A DNA stretch of 64,000 nt from Haberlea rhodopensis (Eukaryota > Streptophyta > Magnoliopsida > Lamiales > Gesneriaceae): the NCBI GenBank assembly GCA_907163345.1, contig CAJQUN010001278.1:1-64000 (forward strand), in the 5' to 3' direction. The translations under genes were made by a program, and so were the position numbers. Under the pieces are notes generated by a model, which worked only from the letters and a program-made list of their open reading frames with translations, did no database searches and was not told the origin of the DNA. Positions 11,164-23,073 of the stretch are shown one piece after another; positions within the stretch are counted from its first letter, which is position 1, and the number at the start of each line of letters is the position of its first letter.

Positions 11164-12442
11164 TGTCAATCCCCGAGACCGGGACCGATGACACCGACGT
11201 TGCTTCCAAATTAAAAATTCAAAAAACAACAAGCATTGGATTCAGATATTAAACAAACCAGTCTTTCATTCCATAAATAATCTCTAATTGTCTTTACAAC
11301 TGAATTGATAATAAAATAAGGCTGATTTACATCTGATTGAAAATATAAAATGGTGCGGAAGCGTAAACTAGTAAAACTGATTTAATCATCAGTAGCGGTA
11401 GGCTTCATGTCAGCAGTAGTAGATCACCATCCCCAAAACTGGTATTGTTCATCGTCTTCTACCTCTGACTCATTCTTATCTGGTGAGGGGCGTAAGGGGT
11501 GAGTGTTTGGATAGACACCCAGCAAGTAGGGGGCTAATAGAATATCATAAAGCATACATATTTTCATAACTTCATAATAGAACATATTTCAGATCATAAC
11601 AGAACATGTTTATCAAATTCGAAATGCACATAACTTAAACATGGATCCATTAACATCAAGAATTCAGAGGTGTTTATATGGATTCAAGTGGTGGCTCCCG
11701 TATATGTGGCACTTTGCTCCGTCAATTCAAGAGATAAGCCTCATTCACGTAGCACTTTGCTCCTAAACACTTAATTCCTTGATGTCTTAACTTTTTACAA
11801 AACTCATAGCTTGTATTCGATTGAACTTTAACACATACATACAGTTTTCAAAACCCAAATGAATAATAGTACACAAAAACTCACTTACAGAAATTATCTT
11901 AGAAATTTGGTGTAGAAAGCTTCGAAAATGGGTCATTCTTCTTCTCTGAAAAAACAGAATGTGTGTGTGTGTGTACTTTTGAGATTTGGTGCAGAGTTTG
12001 TGTAATTCTTGCTTTGGGAATGCTCGGGTATTTATAGGGTTAAAAAATTCAGGGTGTTACAACACATGATCTCCATTAACTCTCATAATTCCACTTCAAT
12101 TCAAACCCCTGAAATTTTGTAACCGTAGCCTCCATTATCATTCTTTGTAAATGAGGGGTTAGTGGGGTTGACTAATTCTCTTGGGCTTGTTTAGATAAGT
12201 AGAGCTGATGGTTATCTTCATAGGTTGAGCTGGAACATTGTGTAAGTAGAGCTGATTGAGTGTTGAGCATAGGTTGAGGATATTCCAACAGTTGAGTCTT
12301 CAGATCGGTTGAGTTGACTTGCGAAGTTGAGAAGCTTGCTAACTGAGTTGATTTAAACATATGCTGAGCTGCTTCTTAACATCTGCTGAGCTGATAAAAG
12401 CACATATGCTGAGCAGATCTTAGTGCGGATTTTGGGTATTCA
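11164..12442 (-). mobile_element. Solo LTR nested in Copia B
   Basis: It separates the Copia codons for NHTW (near 12445-12456) from those for DLVPCP (11160 leftwards), which are contiguous in related elements. Plus-strand edges are TGTCAATCCCCGAGACC and ...GGGTATTCA. On the minus strand it has TG...CA ends and an internal TATAAATACCCG near 12025-12045, a plausible LTR promoter. No PBS, PPT or gene is present. The right edge is uncertain by a few bases and the TSD is not clean; TCACA occurs at both junctions but overlaps the element end. Confidence 0.7.
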
Positions 12443-13500
12443 CACCAAGTGTGATTATCCAATAGAGTCTGAAGTTCCTCGTGCATTGCTTTTACTCAAC
12501 AAGCTTGCTTGCCAACCTGAGAATAGGATTTAGGAACAACAATATATGCTAAAGTTGCAGATAAACCATACTTAGCCGGAGGACGAATATGGCGCGAGCA
12601 ATGTCGAAGAACAACTTGTCCCATTGATGGATCAGGATCGGGAGAAGGCGGTGATGGGGAGCCATCGCCGCTAATAGACAAGTCCTGGTTTGAAATGTTC
12701 AGTAGAAGACACAAGACCATCAAAGTGAGGAAGTAACACAGGAGCAGAGGAAGGAGCATGATACTGAAAGTGGTACTGGTTTTCAAATAAAGTGGCATTT
12801 CGAGAAATACACATTCGTTTAGAATCCACATCATAACACACATATCCCTTGTGAGTAGTATTATAGCCCATAAAAGCACACTTAACCGGCTGAGCAGAGA
12901 GTTTGTGATGTTCGTGAGAAGGTATGTGAACAAAATATGTATTACCAAAGGTACGTAGATGATGATAGTTTGGATGGGTGTCTTGCAAGCGAAAGTACGG
13001 AGAGTCAAAGTTCAAGGACTGAGAAATTAGACGATTAATAAGATAGATTGCTGTTGATAAAGCCTGAACCCAAAAGGTAGGTGGCACCGAGGATTCTAAA
13101 AGCAAAGTACGAACCATATCTATCAAGTGACGATTTTTACGTTCATCCACGCCATTTTGTTGAGGTGTATAGGGACATGAGCATCGAGAAAGAATGCCAT
13201 TTTGTTGCAAGAAGGCTTGAAAGTCATGAGACATATATTCATTGCCATTATCAGAGTGAAGACACTTAATAGTTGTGGAAAAATGTGTTTCAACATATGC
13301 TACAAAAGTCCCAAAAATAGTAAGAAGTTTAGCCTTTGAACGAAGGAAATACACCCAAGTAAAGCGACTAAAGTCATCAATGAAAGTCACACAATGCTTA
13401 TAATTAGCAGTACAAAGAGACATGAGCAATACAACAAATATCACAATGAATGAGTTCAAAACTATGTAGAGCTCAAGATATGTCACTTTTACTATTAGGA
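12443..13500 (-). pseudogene. Copia B integrase
   Basis: The ORF at 13486-12671 reads TANYKHCVTFIDDFSRFTWVYF..., then HSDNGNEY, PYTPQQNGVDERKNRHL and TFWVQALSTAIYLINR. These are the Copia integrase core with the conserved Asp, Asp and Glu. GVDERK replaces the usual GVAERK. The upstream FELIHCDIW segment is in another frame at about 13430-13460. The ORF at 13008-12496 continues the domain C-terminus after a frameshift. Integrase would insert the cDNA. Everything upstream of a GKSDIS-like segment is missing. Confidence 0.85.
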
Positions 13501-15320
13501 CCTCAGCTCAACATGTCAGGTGGTGCTCAGCATCCGGCCTAGGATCCAGCCCAGCGGTATATCATGCCATGCTCATGTGCGCAGTAAAGGCCCTATTCAA
13601 CCAGCTTGGGTATTTTATTACAGGTCTTGACATCCTGACATCCTATTTACCACCATTTAAGCCCAGATGTATGAGGCCCTGACACCATTTAAGCTTAGTT
13701 GTATGAGGCTCTGGCACCATATAAGCCCATGTGTATGAGGTTATGACACCATTTAAGCCAGATAGCAGAGGCCCTGACAGATTGTGAGCTTAGACAAGTC
13801 CGAGTCCTGGCCCTCATTTAAGCCTAGTGTATGAGGCATTGGCACCATTAAGCCCAAGTGTATGAGGCCCTAAAACCATTTGCTATTTCAGGTTATGGTT
13901 AGCATAGGCCAACCCTGATCGAGGTTTACATGACAGCCCTGTCCAAAATATAATTCTACGATTTAGAATTATTTCAAGTTATTATTATAGGTCAGCCATG
14001 TTCAATTACGATTTAGAATTATTTCAAGTTATTATTACAGGTCAGCCCAGATCGAGGTTTACAGGTTAGTCTGTCCAAAATATAATTCTACGATTTAGAT
14101 TTATTTCAAGTGAATATTACAAGCCATATGTGTTCAAGGTGTACATGTCAGCTCTAATCGAGGCTCATAGGTCTGCCCTACTCAGAGCATCGGTCAGCCC
14201 TGTTCGAGGTGTACATGTCAGTTCTATTTTATTGGAGTTTAGCTCGGGAGCTCAGGATGTTTATTATCTCCAAAATTGGGATGAGCTCTATATGCTCTGC
14301 GTATTTACTAATCTGGATTTCAGCTAGGGATATTCATTATTTCAGGACTTCACGTAGTTTTTATTAGCTTGGGATGTTTACTACCCCTGGATTAGTTATA
14401 GAATTCAGCCAGGTTTTACCTGCTCAGATCGATTGAACTTTATCTGCTTAGGATATTTGTTAATTATGGAGCTCGAAATATTATTTGCTCCTCAGCTCAG
14501 GACGTTTATTTAATCCAAAGTTGGGAAGAACTATATATACTCCGCATATTTACTATCTAGGGTTTATCTTGGGATGATTATTGATGCGCGGGATGTTAAT
14601 TGTTTTGGGACTAGGCAAAGTTTCATTAGCTCAGAATGGTCATTGCCAGCTCAAAATATTTACTATTCTGGAGTCGGGATGTTCATTTATGCTGGATATC
14701 GTATCAATTATATTTACTCTTTAGCTCAGAGTTTTTATTAGCTCGGGAGTATGAGCTTCATTTGCTTAGGATAATATGAGCTTTATTTGCTCAGGACAAT
14801 TGTTAATTCGGGAGTTCTAGTGAATCTTATTCATTTAGAACATTGGTTTATTCTAGATTATTAGCTCGGGATGCTTATTATCTCGGGACTTCGAATGAGC
14901 TTTATTTGCTCAAGATTTCTAGTCGTTGTTGGGCAGCACGGGATTCTCAATCACCTCAGTCAGCCCGGGATTCTTTATCACCTCATACCCAGTCCGACCT
15001 ACTTTGATTATGCCAAACACAAATATTTTGAGTTTTTTTTTATCCGATCTACCATGGTTGACCTGAGCTCTAACTGTCATGGCTACGCTGAGAATAGATT
15101 TCTTGAGAATCTCCATCGACCTGCTATGGTTGCCCCGAGCAGAAGCCTTTATGAGCCGAGCTCCACTCACAATGGTTATACTAGTCTCACACTTTATTAT
15201 GGATCTTCACCCAACTTGTCGTGGTTTTGATGAACTGTTAGGGAGAATCAGTGTCTCAGTATTTTGAGTCGACTCGACTCACATTAATGTTATATCGTGC
15301 TTTATTGGATAGATTCAACT
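13501..15320. repeat. Degenerate repeat region related to the 39-kb satellite
   Basis: Bases 13640-13880 contain about six decayed units with the core AAGCCCA-GTGTATGAGGCC, spaced about 35 bp. This core is the one seen in the 38969-40090 array. Bases 13900-14120 contain two to three copies of a unit with AATTCTACGATTTAGAATTA and AGGTCAGCC. From 14230 to about 14900, phrases such as AGCTCGGGATGTTTATTAT recur irregularly. No protein is encoded. This is probably decayed non-coding sequence of an LTR element. Confidence 0.6.
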
Positions 15321-15527
15321 GTGAAAATTCAAAAGTTCCAAGAATAGTGCGTAGACAGTTCTGGCCTAATACTCGAACAATCAAGACAGTGTTATAAGTG
15401 CTCGAAGGGATATTAGTGTTATACCTGTCACTATTCTTTGCTTAAACTTACAAGCATTAGGACACATCAATTCCAATTCCCAAAGGCGACATTTAACAAG
15501 ATGGCTATTTGAATTTGGTGGCATAAA

Positions 15528-16527
15528 TAGGGGTGTAAACGAATCGAATCGAGCCAAACTTTTAACAAATTTTAGTATTCGAATTCGAATAGACATATTC
15601 GAAACTCGGTTCGAAGCTCGAACTTCTATTATTTTTTGTTCGGATTCGGTTCGAAACATAGTTCAAAATCGAGCTTGATTCGAAATTTCGAGCTCGAATT
15701 CGAACTTTTTCGAGCCAATAAATTGAAATAACTGTATCAGATTTTTTGAATTAATTATATTTTACATTGATACGGTTGAACCAAAATTTTGCACACTCTG
15801 TGGATCAAGATAAGAAATATGTATCATGTTTTGGCTTTTATATCACTAATCCACATCTAACTAAAAAGAGAAGAAACATTAAGACACCCTAACTTTGAAC
15901 AAACAATCAATAAGATGAGTTGAAGAGAATCCACTTTAAGTGGTCAAGCAAGTGAGGTATATATCCGGCAGGGAAGAGTGTCGTCAGCGTGGTTCTTGCA
16001 CGGATAAGCAGTGGCGGCGTTGATTGACAGGAAGAGCAGCCGCGACTTAGATCTTGCTGGGAAGAGCGGTCGATGGTGTGGATCTGACATGCAAGAACGA
16101 CGATGACAACGACGATGTGGATCTTGTGGGATAGAACGACGGTGGAATGGACCTTGCAGGAGAGAGTGGCGGCAGCATTGACTGGATTTGGAAAATGATA
16201 TTAGGGAGTGGCGTGCATTTGAATGAGAGCAGGCGGCTGCTTAGATCTAGAGAATGAGAGAGATTTGGCTTAGGGTTTTGGACAAGATAAAATATATGTA
16301 CATAAATTTTATGTATTAAATATATTAAAAAATATATAAATAAAATATTAAGATTCGCGAACAGTTCGTGAATAATCGAACAATATAAATTGAGTTCGAG
16401 TTCAGCTTGAAAAAAAGTTCGAACGTGTTTGAGTTCGGCCCGAATTCGATAATTTGGAATACGAATCGAATATATGTCGAGCAGGCTCGAAAAGTTCGCG
16501 AGCCGGCTCGATTCATTTACACCCTTA
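15528..16527. mobile_element. Non-autonomous hAT-like element, 1,000 bp
   Basis: Terminal inverted repeats are TAGGGGTGTAAACGAATCG on the left and, reverse-complemented, TAAGGGTGTAAATGAATCG on the right. GCATAAA flanks both ends (15521-15527 and 16528-16534), a 7-bp match where hAT elements make 8. The interior is rich in TTCGA and GCTCGA motifs near both ends and encodes no transposase, so mobility would need an enzyme in trans. Confidence 0.75.
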
Positions 16528-17445
16528 GCATAAAAAGAGAGGAAGCAGCCGATGGTCTTGAAAGGGTGCAGGTGGAATTAAACACACACAAAATGATTAC
16601 TTTGACTTCTCTTACATTTTTTTTAAAAAGTGGAAGAGCGAAATATTGTTTAAAAGGCTCGAACACAGGCCATTCCAAAGTGAGATAGAGTGACTATCAG
16701 TCGGGCTAAAGCATACTGCTATTCTTGATCATGATAGTGAAATTATACTGGACTAGGTCCCGTGGTTTTTCTCCTCATTTTGAGGGTTTTCCACATAAAA
16801 ATTTCGGTGTCCCATTTATTTTCTACATATTTATTATTGCTGTGTGGTCAAATTTTGGGGTGACAGTCAGGATTTAAATCAAATTTCAAAAGTTGGGGCT
16901 CTCAAATAATACAGGGCATTTAATTTTATTATATTATATATATAATAGATTTCTCAAAACTAATTCTATGGTGAAATATAAATTAAAAATAATATGCAGT
17001 ATACAAAAGATTTGTTTATTGCTGTTATCAAAGTCCACTTTGTAGCAATTACATGATGCTTAATATTTTACCTTACAAAGTATATTAATAATTAGCAATG
17101 AACAGATAACAAAGCACGCACAATTTCTTGAATATGCTACATACATGTTCCTTGTAACATAAATCATTACTTGTTCACACCGAGGAAATTATACCAATGA
17201 AATAAGTTACTTGAGATATTCACTTGAACGACTGTGGTTGGATTTCCGATATAATTGTTTGTTATAGTAATATATTACCAGTTTATGTTATATAAAAAAA
17301 AGATAACAAATTGACATTGTACCTTTCTTGATAAAATACAGATGACTTTGATAAGATCACATAGGACTTTCATATTTCAAATCACAAGTAATGTAAAATT
17401 TCAAATCTTAAACGTAAAATTAAATATGGTAGACAAGTATTATGA
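16528..17445. other. Spacer with a Copia LTR scrap
   Basis: Bases about 16751-16830 (GTGGTTTTTCTCCTC, then TTTTCCACATAAAAA) resemble part of the LTR of the gag-only family at 50098-52566. No other gene or repeat was recognised. Confidence 0.5.
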
Positions 17446-17556
17446 CTTTTTTTTTTTAGGGGGATGGACTAAATATTTTTTCATAAACTGCGAGACTCGA
17501 ACTCGAATCTCTTCAAATGAGTGGTGAGCTTTTACCTGCTGGGCTATATCAATCTC
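17446..17556 (-). mobile_element. tRNA-derived SINE
   Basis: The minus strand shows an A-box-like TAGCCCAGCAGGTAAAAGC near 17550, a B-box-like GTTCGAGTC about 40 bp downstream, a short unrelated body, and a terminal oligo(A) tract of 10-11 As at about 17446-17457. This is the layout of RNA polymerase III-transcribed plant SINEs. The 5' edge and TSD were not resolved, and a decayed tRNA pseudogene is the alternative. Confidence 0.6.
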
Positions 17557-18640
17557 ATGTCTTGATCGAAATTGTAACTTTGATATCTTCATGCATAGCC
17601 TTATCCTACTGTTCTAATTCTGATTCTTGTTTCTTTAATGACCCGAATTCCAGAATGTGATATAGAGTCTGAAAAGACCTACTTGAATTATATGTTTCTT
17701 GGATCAATATACAACAGATTCCTTCCTGTTATTAATCAATTGATCGGATAACAAGAAACTCTTGGTTTCATTTCTTGTTGGATAATCTCCCGCATATGAT
17801 CAATGTTCTTCCCACAGATTTATATCGAAATACAACCTCACTTTGTATACAGATATTAAGTGCAATAAGAACTGATAATATGCATCATATCTCCACTCAT
17901 GTATAGAATTTAAATGGCGAGAAATAAAGATGAACAAGAAAGCAAGATTTTACGTGGTTCGGTCAAATGCGCCTACATCCACGGGAAACGACATTTCATA
18001 GCAACAATTTGATATACAGTACGATTTACCACAGTACAAGAACTCAACACTGATTCATTCTTCAATGAATATTCCTTGTGAATTCCCTCATACACATCAT
18101 ACTCTCCTATCTCCTTCAATCTGCTCTCCGAAATTTTTTCCTCTATGTGCCCTTCGAATTGATCTGTGTATTTGTGTTTTTTTCAGTCTCCTTTTCCTGA
18201 GCTTCAAGTGCTCCTTTTATAGAACTAAAAGAGTCCACATAGAACCTTTGATTATACCTCGCCGATATTTAATTGTTGCACCATTGAATAAGAAGACAAA
18301 AAATTCAACAATCTCCACCTTGTCTCGTATTCAAACCTCATGAAATGTCGTCCCATACTGCCTTGTTCTAAGGCTCTCCTTCACATGTTTTACTAATAAA
18401 TTTTATGTTGAAAATACTCATTGTAGCAGACGTGCACATGTTTGTGTATCCAGGATTGTGTCTACTATCCACTCGCTCAGAATCAATATAGTTTCTTGAC
18501 ATAATCCTCACTTTTGAGTTCCTTGTCACTTGCTTGTTCGGTATTCCACATTAACAATTCCTTGTGAAGAAATTGCACTGCACAACACTTTCTAGCCTCC
18601 TTCCATTACCCATTGCAGTCCTGACTTGTTGTGCTTCAGT

Positions 18641-20028
18641 TTAAACAGACTCTTTTTCTTCCAATTGAAAAACTCTCCCTTTTCCTCCTGAAGCACACGC
18701 CTTCACCAGTCTTTCATACCCATGCTCACTAATTTTCGATTTAGCATAAAGTACAAAATATACTGAATTTGGTTCTTCAAGACTTACATGATCTGTCAGA
18801 AAATTTTCTTGGTTGGATACCACATTGAGATTGATTTTATGCTGACCTTGTCCATTCTTTTCACCCCATTCAACAAGTCTAGATGCTGGAAGCTCCACCT
18901 TAATCCTAGTCCTCCATTCAAGTACATAAATTCCATTTTCCTTAATGCCACTCATAAGGACTCGAGAACCCCTTTTGATGGTCAATTTATTTCTTTCACC
19001 TATATAAGTCCATCCATACTGATCAAGAGTCCCTAAGGAGATTATGTTTCTTTTAAGTTCAGGAACATATCGCACTTTGGATAGAGATTCTTCGGTCCCA
19101 TCTTCCAATATCAATTCACTGTACCAATGCCTTGTATTCTGCATGTTCTTTCATCCTCGAGCATTACGATTCCAGCCTCTACTGGTTCAAAGGATTCAAA
19201 CGAGGCCCTATTCGTTGTCATGTGGAAGGAGCACCCACTGCCCAACACCCAACACTGATCATTTTCCATTTCAGTCACACAAAGTAAGTCTCCACAGTCT
19301 ATATCATCGAAAACTGCCCCTGCTCACCTTGTTCCCTTGGTTTTTCTAATTCTTTGATTCGATCAAGACAATCCTTCTTATAATGGCCTTCCTTATTGGA
19401 ATGAAAACACTTTGATTTCTTAAGTTTCGACTTGGATTTTCCTTTTGCATGACCACAATCATTACATTTTTCAGATCTTCCTTTCGAAAATAGACTAGCA
19501 CCAGTGTCCTTTATTTCCTCGTCCATTTTACTTTCAGTTTCCTTTGGTTTCAAAGCCCTTTGTATATGATCCGAAGATAGAGTCTCCTTAGTGTACTTCA
19601 TTGTATCCACAAACACCGAGTATGACTTGGGAAGTGAATTCAATAGTATAATCGTCAAGATTCTCACTTAAGGACTTCGACTCTACCATTTTAAATCCAA
19701 ATAGTTTCCCTTTCAAATACACCCTATCTTGTAGAGATCTAGTCATGTAAAGGGATTCAAGTTTGGCCCATATTCCTGCTGCTGTATCCTCGGATGACAC
19801 CTCTCGCAGAACCTTATCGTCAAGGTGGAGTGTCAACGTGCTAAATGCAAGCTCCATCATATCATTCTTCTGATCGGCTGTTAGAGATTCTGGAAAAGAT
19901 TTCTCACCGAGGCCTTTGCAACTTTTTGTTGAATGAGAATTACATACATCCTTCTCTTCCACAGTCTGAAATCCCCCTTTCCATCGAATCGTGCCACTTC
20001 TAACTTTGTCGTCATTTTCAAGAATCAA
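18641..20028 (-). pseudogene. Copia G gag and protease region
   Basis: The piece at 20028-19588 reads ESLTADQKNDMMELAFSTL and YMTRSLQDRVYLKGKLFGFK, typical of Copia gag (UBN2-type). The piece at 19667-19299 holds a zinc knuckle, CFHSNKEGHYKKDC, in which the second cysteine of the CCHC set is replaced. The piece at 19144-18641 continues through VRYVPELKRNIISLGTLDQ (protease/pre-integrase boundary). Frameshifts divide the pieces. The first residues do not match a normal gag start, so the N-terminus is damaged. Confidence 0.8.
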
Positions 20029-20049
20029 GAAATATCCAATAACCTGATC

Positions 20050-20077
20050 GTGGGTTCGATTCCCACGGACGTCGCCA
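20050..20077 (-). other. Primer-binding site of Copia G
   Basis: The plus strand shows the complete 3' part of a tRNA, a T-arm (GTGGG TTCGATT CCCAC) followed by GGACGTCGCCA. On the minus strand this is a long PBS starting TGGCGACGTCC immediately after the LTR. The pairing reaches through the whole T-arm, longer than the usual 12-18 nt. The tRNA species is not certain; an arginine type is possible. Confidence 0.65.
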
Positions 20078-20095
20078 ATTGTTATGAATCAAACC

Positions 20096-20330
20096 TGGTT
20101 TTTTTTAAAAAAAAAAAAAATTTAAGAAATACTACATTTTTAAAATCCTTACAAAACTATCCCAAAACGCCACTTCAGATAGCGGCCAATACTTCTTAAG
20201 TGGCCACCTACAGAGGATGCGGCCTTCGCTAGGTAGCGGCTCCTCTGGTTTATTATTATTATTATTTAATTAATTTTAATAAAGTTTTTTAAAAATAAAT
20301 TGAGTGGCCAAGAGGCCGTCACTCAATTTT
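20096..20330. repeat. Fragment with alternating GGCC-type stem motifs
   Basis: After an A/T tract, the sequence contains mirrored short blocks (CGCCACTTCAGATAGCGGCC, GAAGTCGCC-like spacing, GTGGCCACCTACAGAGG, AGTGGCCAAGAGGCC). The style is that of the inverted-repeat arms of the Mutator-like element at 27292, but the bases differ. It may be one arm of another element. No TSD or partner arm was found. Confidence 0.35.
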
Positions 20331-20607
20331 TAATATTATTATAATATATTGATTAATTATATTAGTATTAATTTAGTAAATAATAGGTATATTATATTAC
20401 TTATAATATATATAATATAATAATATTAATTTATTATAATAATTTTATATAATTAATATTATATTATTATTAATATAATTGATCATCATATCATCTAACA
20501 TGTATTGTTATTTCTATTGTCGCTGTTGAATGATGATATATTAGTGGTTTTGAATGAACGATGATATTGAAAGACGCTGAAATGAGCGACGTGTTATTCT
20601 TATTATT

Positions 20608-20746
20608 GTTGATTGTGTAACGGATGTTGAGGGTCGTTGAAATGAGCAATGGCGGAAATCCTGGAAATCCTACATCCGCCTTCCTGGAAATCCTGGGTCC
20701 GCCCCTGCTCAGTTCAACGACCCTCAACATCTGCTACACAATCAAC
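20608..20746. repeat. 34-bp inverted repeat with 71-nt loop
   Basis: Arms 20608-20641 and 20713-20746 pair with two mismatches. Each contains TGTTGAGGGTCGTTGAA or its complement. The loop carries GAAATCCTGG twice. A transcript would form a long hairpin. No TSD or coding sequence accompanies it. Confidence 0.75.
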
Positions 20747-21649
20747 ATAAGGTGGGAGATTTTCATATACATGCTCATGCATGTGGTACATTATTGATTG
20801 ATATGCTATTATTGGCGGATATGTGATGATGCACGGACACTGACATTACGACATGGCCACAGCGACACAGATTTACAAACTTTTCAAAACATGAGACGGC
20901 TGGTGCACACCTGCATATTTTTATATTTTATATATACTATGCATATATTATATTACAAAATATTAATTCATATTTTTTAACTTCTAAAACCATGTAAAAG
21001 TAACAAATATATTCTTATCAAATTCAAAAAGTGTATAAATAAAGACATGTTATTGAAATCATCATAGTATCACCATATTAATACTAAATGCATATTAATT
21101 ATATGATAAGCATACACCATTATTTTTCAATTAGGCTCAAAGTATGACACTATGGAATAATGTATACAAGGTAAGCTGAAAGACTCAAACGTGTCAAAGA
21201 TCGCATAGATCATTTTCAAGTCAAGTTTGTAACTATAAGATTTCGTCTGAAAGTGTCATCATCAAATATTTTATAGGATAACTCTAAGATACTCAAGAAA
21301 AATTATCAAGTTCACAACAATTATCACTATTCAACATGCAATCCACAAAATCATGACTCAATGTACTCAATATATTTCTCATTCTTGACATGCTAACTCA
21401 AAACAAGATATTCATGTACAAGTCTAACAATCATTAAAATTCAAGTTCATATGCATAGTGAAATCAAAATCCTCATTGAATAAAAATCACTACTATAATT
21501 AATTCCTTTCTCAAATTTGAACTCATACAAAAATATTTTAGCTCATAATAATCGGACGAGTCAAGTGTCAATTCATCACACAACATGCAAATTAAACAAG
21601 TAAAACATGCAAGCCATTCCCCCAAACTTAAATCAAACATTGTCATCAA
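20747..21649. other. AT-rich spacer
   Basis: A short stretch at 20826-20870 (ATGCACGGACACTGAC...) resembles sequence inside the arms of the Mutator-like element at 27880-27915. Otherwise no feature was recognised. Confidence 0.45.
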
Positions 21650-22449
21650 TGTTTAAAAGAATCAAAAGGGAACAGTAAACCCCCATTATCAATATGCTTG
21701 CATGAGGACTGAGGTTGATTGGCTTTTAAAAGCCCCGCTGTTGTAAGGGTTTATCGCTCTAACTGAGTACCTCGCAAGAGAAAAATGCAAATAATAAAAT
21801 ATTCGATTCGAGAAATAAAAAAAAAACTAAAAGCAAAACTGAAAAAAAAAAACTAAATAGTAAAGATATTGCTTGGGTTGCACACCAAGAAGCATTGATT
21901 TCTAGTCGTCGTCTTGGCCATCAGAAGAAATCATCAAAGAGCGGATTCCGCCCATAGTAAGTATCATATGATACCATATACGGGTCTTCATTCAGTTTGC
22001 CCTCAAACTTGGCAAGATTGTTCCATTGTAAGTTCGTCGCCTCAACAACATTATTTGATTTGTAAGTATGGGAGAAGGATTCTTGGCGTGGCTTCATATC
22101 TTGGAGGATATATAATGGTGAAGTTGGCAACGATGGAAAGATAAGATCCACATATTGCATATATCATGTCGCCATCGATGGGTGCTCATCAGTATGTTCG
22201 AAAATATCCTCCAACATCACACTTGGCTCATATTCCCATGGGAACTTCTCGACTAACGTCTCTGAAGTAGGCTCATTGACTTCAGGAGGCTCAAGTTCCC
22301 ATAACTCTTCCACACTAGTAGGATCACTCCCCCAAACTTGGTCAGTGGAGTGCTCATCATCATTTTCTAGACTTGATTCGCCACTATTTGATTGGTAGGT
22401 ACCATCTACTCCTCTTGGCAGCTCTTTGAAAATGTTTCCATAAGGCTCG

Positions 22450-22943
22450 TTAATTGCTACTCCGGGTGATGTATGGAGTTGGTTTGCTCTCCATAATTCT
22501 CTCAGATGATGCCATGAATCTAAGTAGTGTATCCTCCAACTGAGCCATATCTCCTTCAGAACTATCTCTCATCTTTCCGTGATGTTTGAATGGTTGGTGT
22601 GTATCATGTGGGTAGTGAGGCTCTGGCGAGTATTGGTGGCTCCAACCTTGCTGTGAACGATCCCAATGCCAATGATGGTCAAAGTTCGCCATATCATTGA
22701 ACAGGTGTAACACATTGTCTCATCTCTATCAAACAGGGGACTCCCAGTCGCCAGTGCTCCGTTGAATACCCATCCTCGTGTCTCTGCATCCAAACCATTG
22801 TAGAAAAATTGCAGAAAAGAATAGTTCGAAAAATTATGATACCGGAATGTGTGCGCCAAATTATTGAATCTCTCACACGCTTCATAGAATGACTCTGAAT
22901 ATTGTTGGACATGGCTTGTGAAAACTTGTTGATAAAACATCAC
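22450..22943 (-). pseudogene. Gypsy F gag fragment
   Basis: The ORF at 22943-22569 contains ESFYEACERFNNLAHTF and LQFFYNGLDAETRGWV. These match the retrotransposon gag pattern E-S-x-Y-E-A-x-E-R-F ... F-Y-x-G-L. A second frame (22713-22450) carries the C-terminal hydrophilic part, so a frameshift lies near 22700. Gag would assemble the particle. No partner pol is present. Confidence 0.8.
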
Positions 22944-23055
22944 AAGTACCTCGAAAACAAATAAAATATTCTTAGTTTTTTTTGCAAATATAATAAAAAT
23001 AAAAACAATGGTTAAATTATTGTCAAAGAATCTCGTATGATATTATTAAAATTAG

Positions 23056-23073
23056 TCTCCGGCAATGGTGCCA
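23056..23073 (-). other. Primer-binding site of Gypsy F
   Basis: The minus strand reads TGGCACCATTGCCGGAGA. This is close to the TGGCGCCGTTGCCGGGGA site of Athila-type elements, which I recall as primed by aspartate tRNA. Confidence 0.7.

Larger units (their letters stand above)
9240..13500 (-). mobile_element. Copia LTR retrotransposon B, 5' end missing
   Basis: Minus-strand order is integrase (13500-12500), RT, RNase H (to 9750), then a polypurine tract and 3' LTR. The LTR inner edge is at 9714: plus strand ...CCGTGTAACA followed by TCTCCTTC, that is AAGGAGA then TGTTACACGG on the minus strand. The LTR outer edge, about 9240, is a guess. The element stops abruptly near 13500 in the HHCC/integrase region; gag, protease and the 5' LTR are absent. 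A solo LTR interrupts it at 11164-12442. Confidence 0.8.
17727..20095 (-). mobile_element. Copia LTR retrotransposon G, gag-protease derivative
   Basis: Minus-strand order is a short 5' LTR remnant (plus start TGTTATGAATC at 20080), PBS, gag, zinc knuckle, protease region, polypurine tract AAGGTGGAGAT (18321-18311) and 3' LTR ending at 18310. The 3' LTR contains the LTR-typical TTACGTGGTTCGGTCAA. Its outer edge is uncertain (17727 by similarity of TGTTATTAATCA). Integrase and RT are absent, so this is a deletion derivative. The 5' LTR is cut at about 20095 by the next element. Confidence 0.7.

Noticed and set aside
20041..20077. tRNA gene (T-arm and CCA end visible)
   Set aside because: No D-arm, anticodon arm or 5' acceptor strand; the position right after an LTR makes it a primer-binding site.
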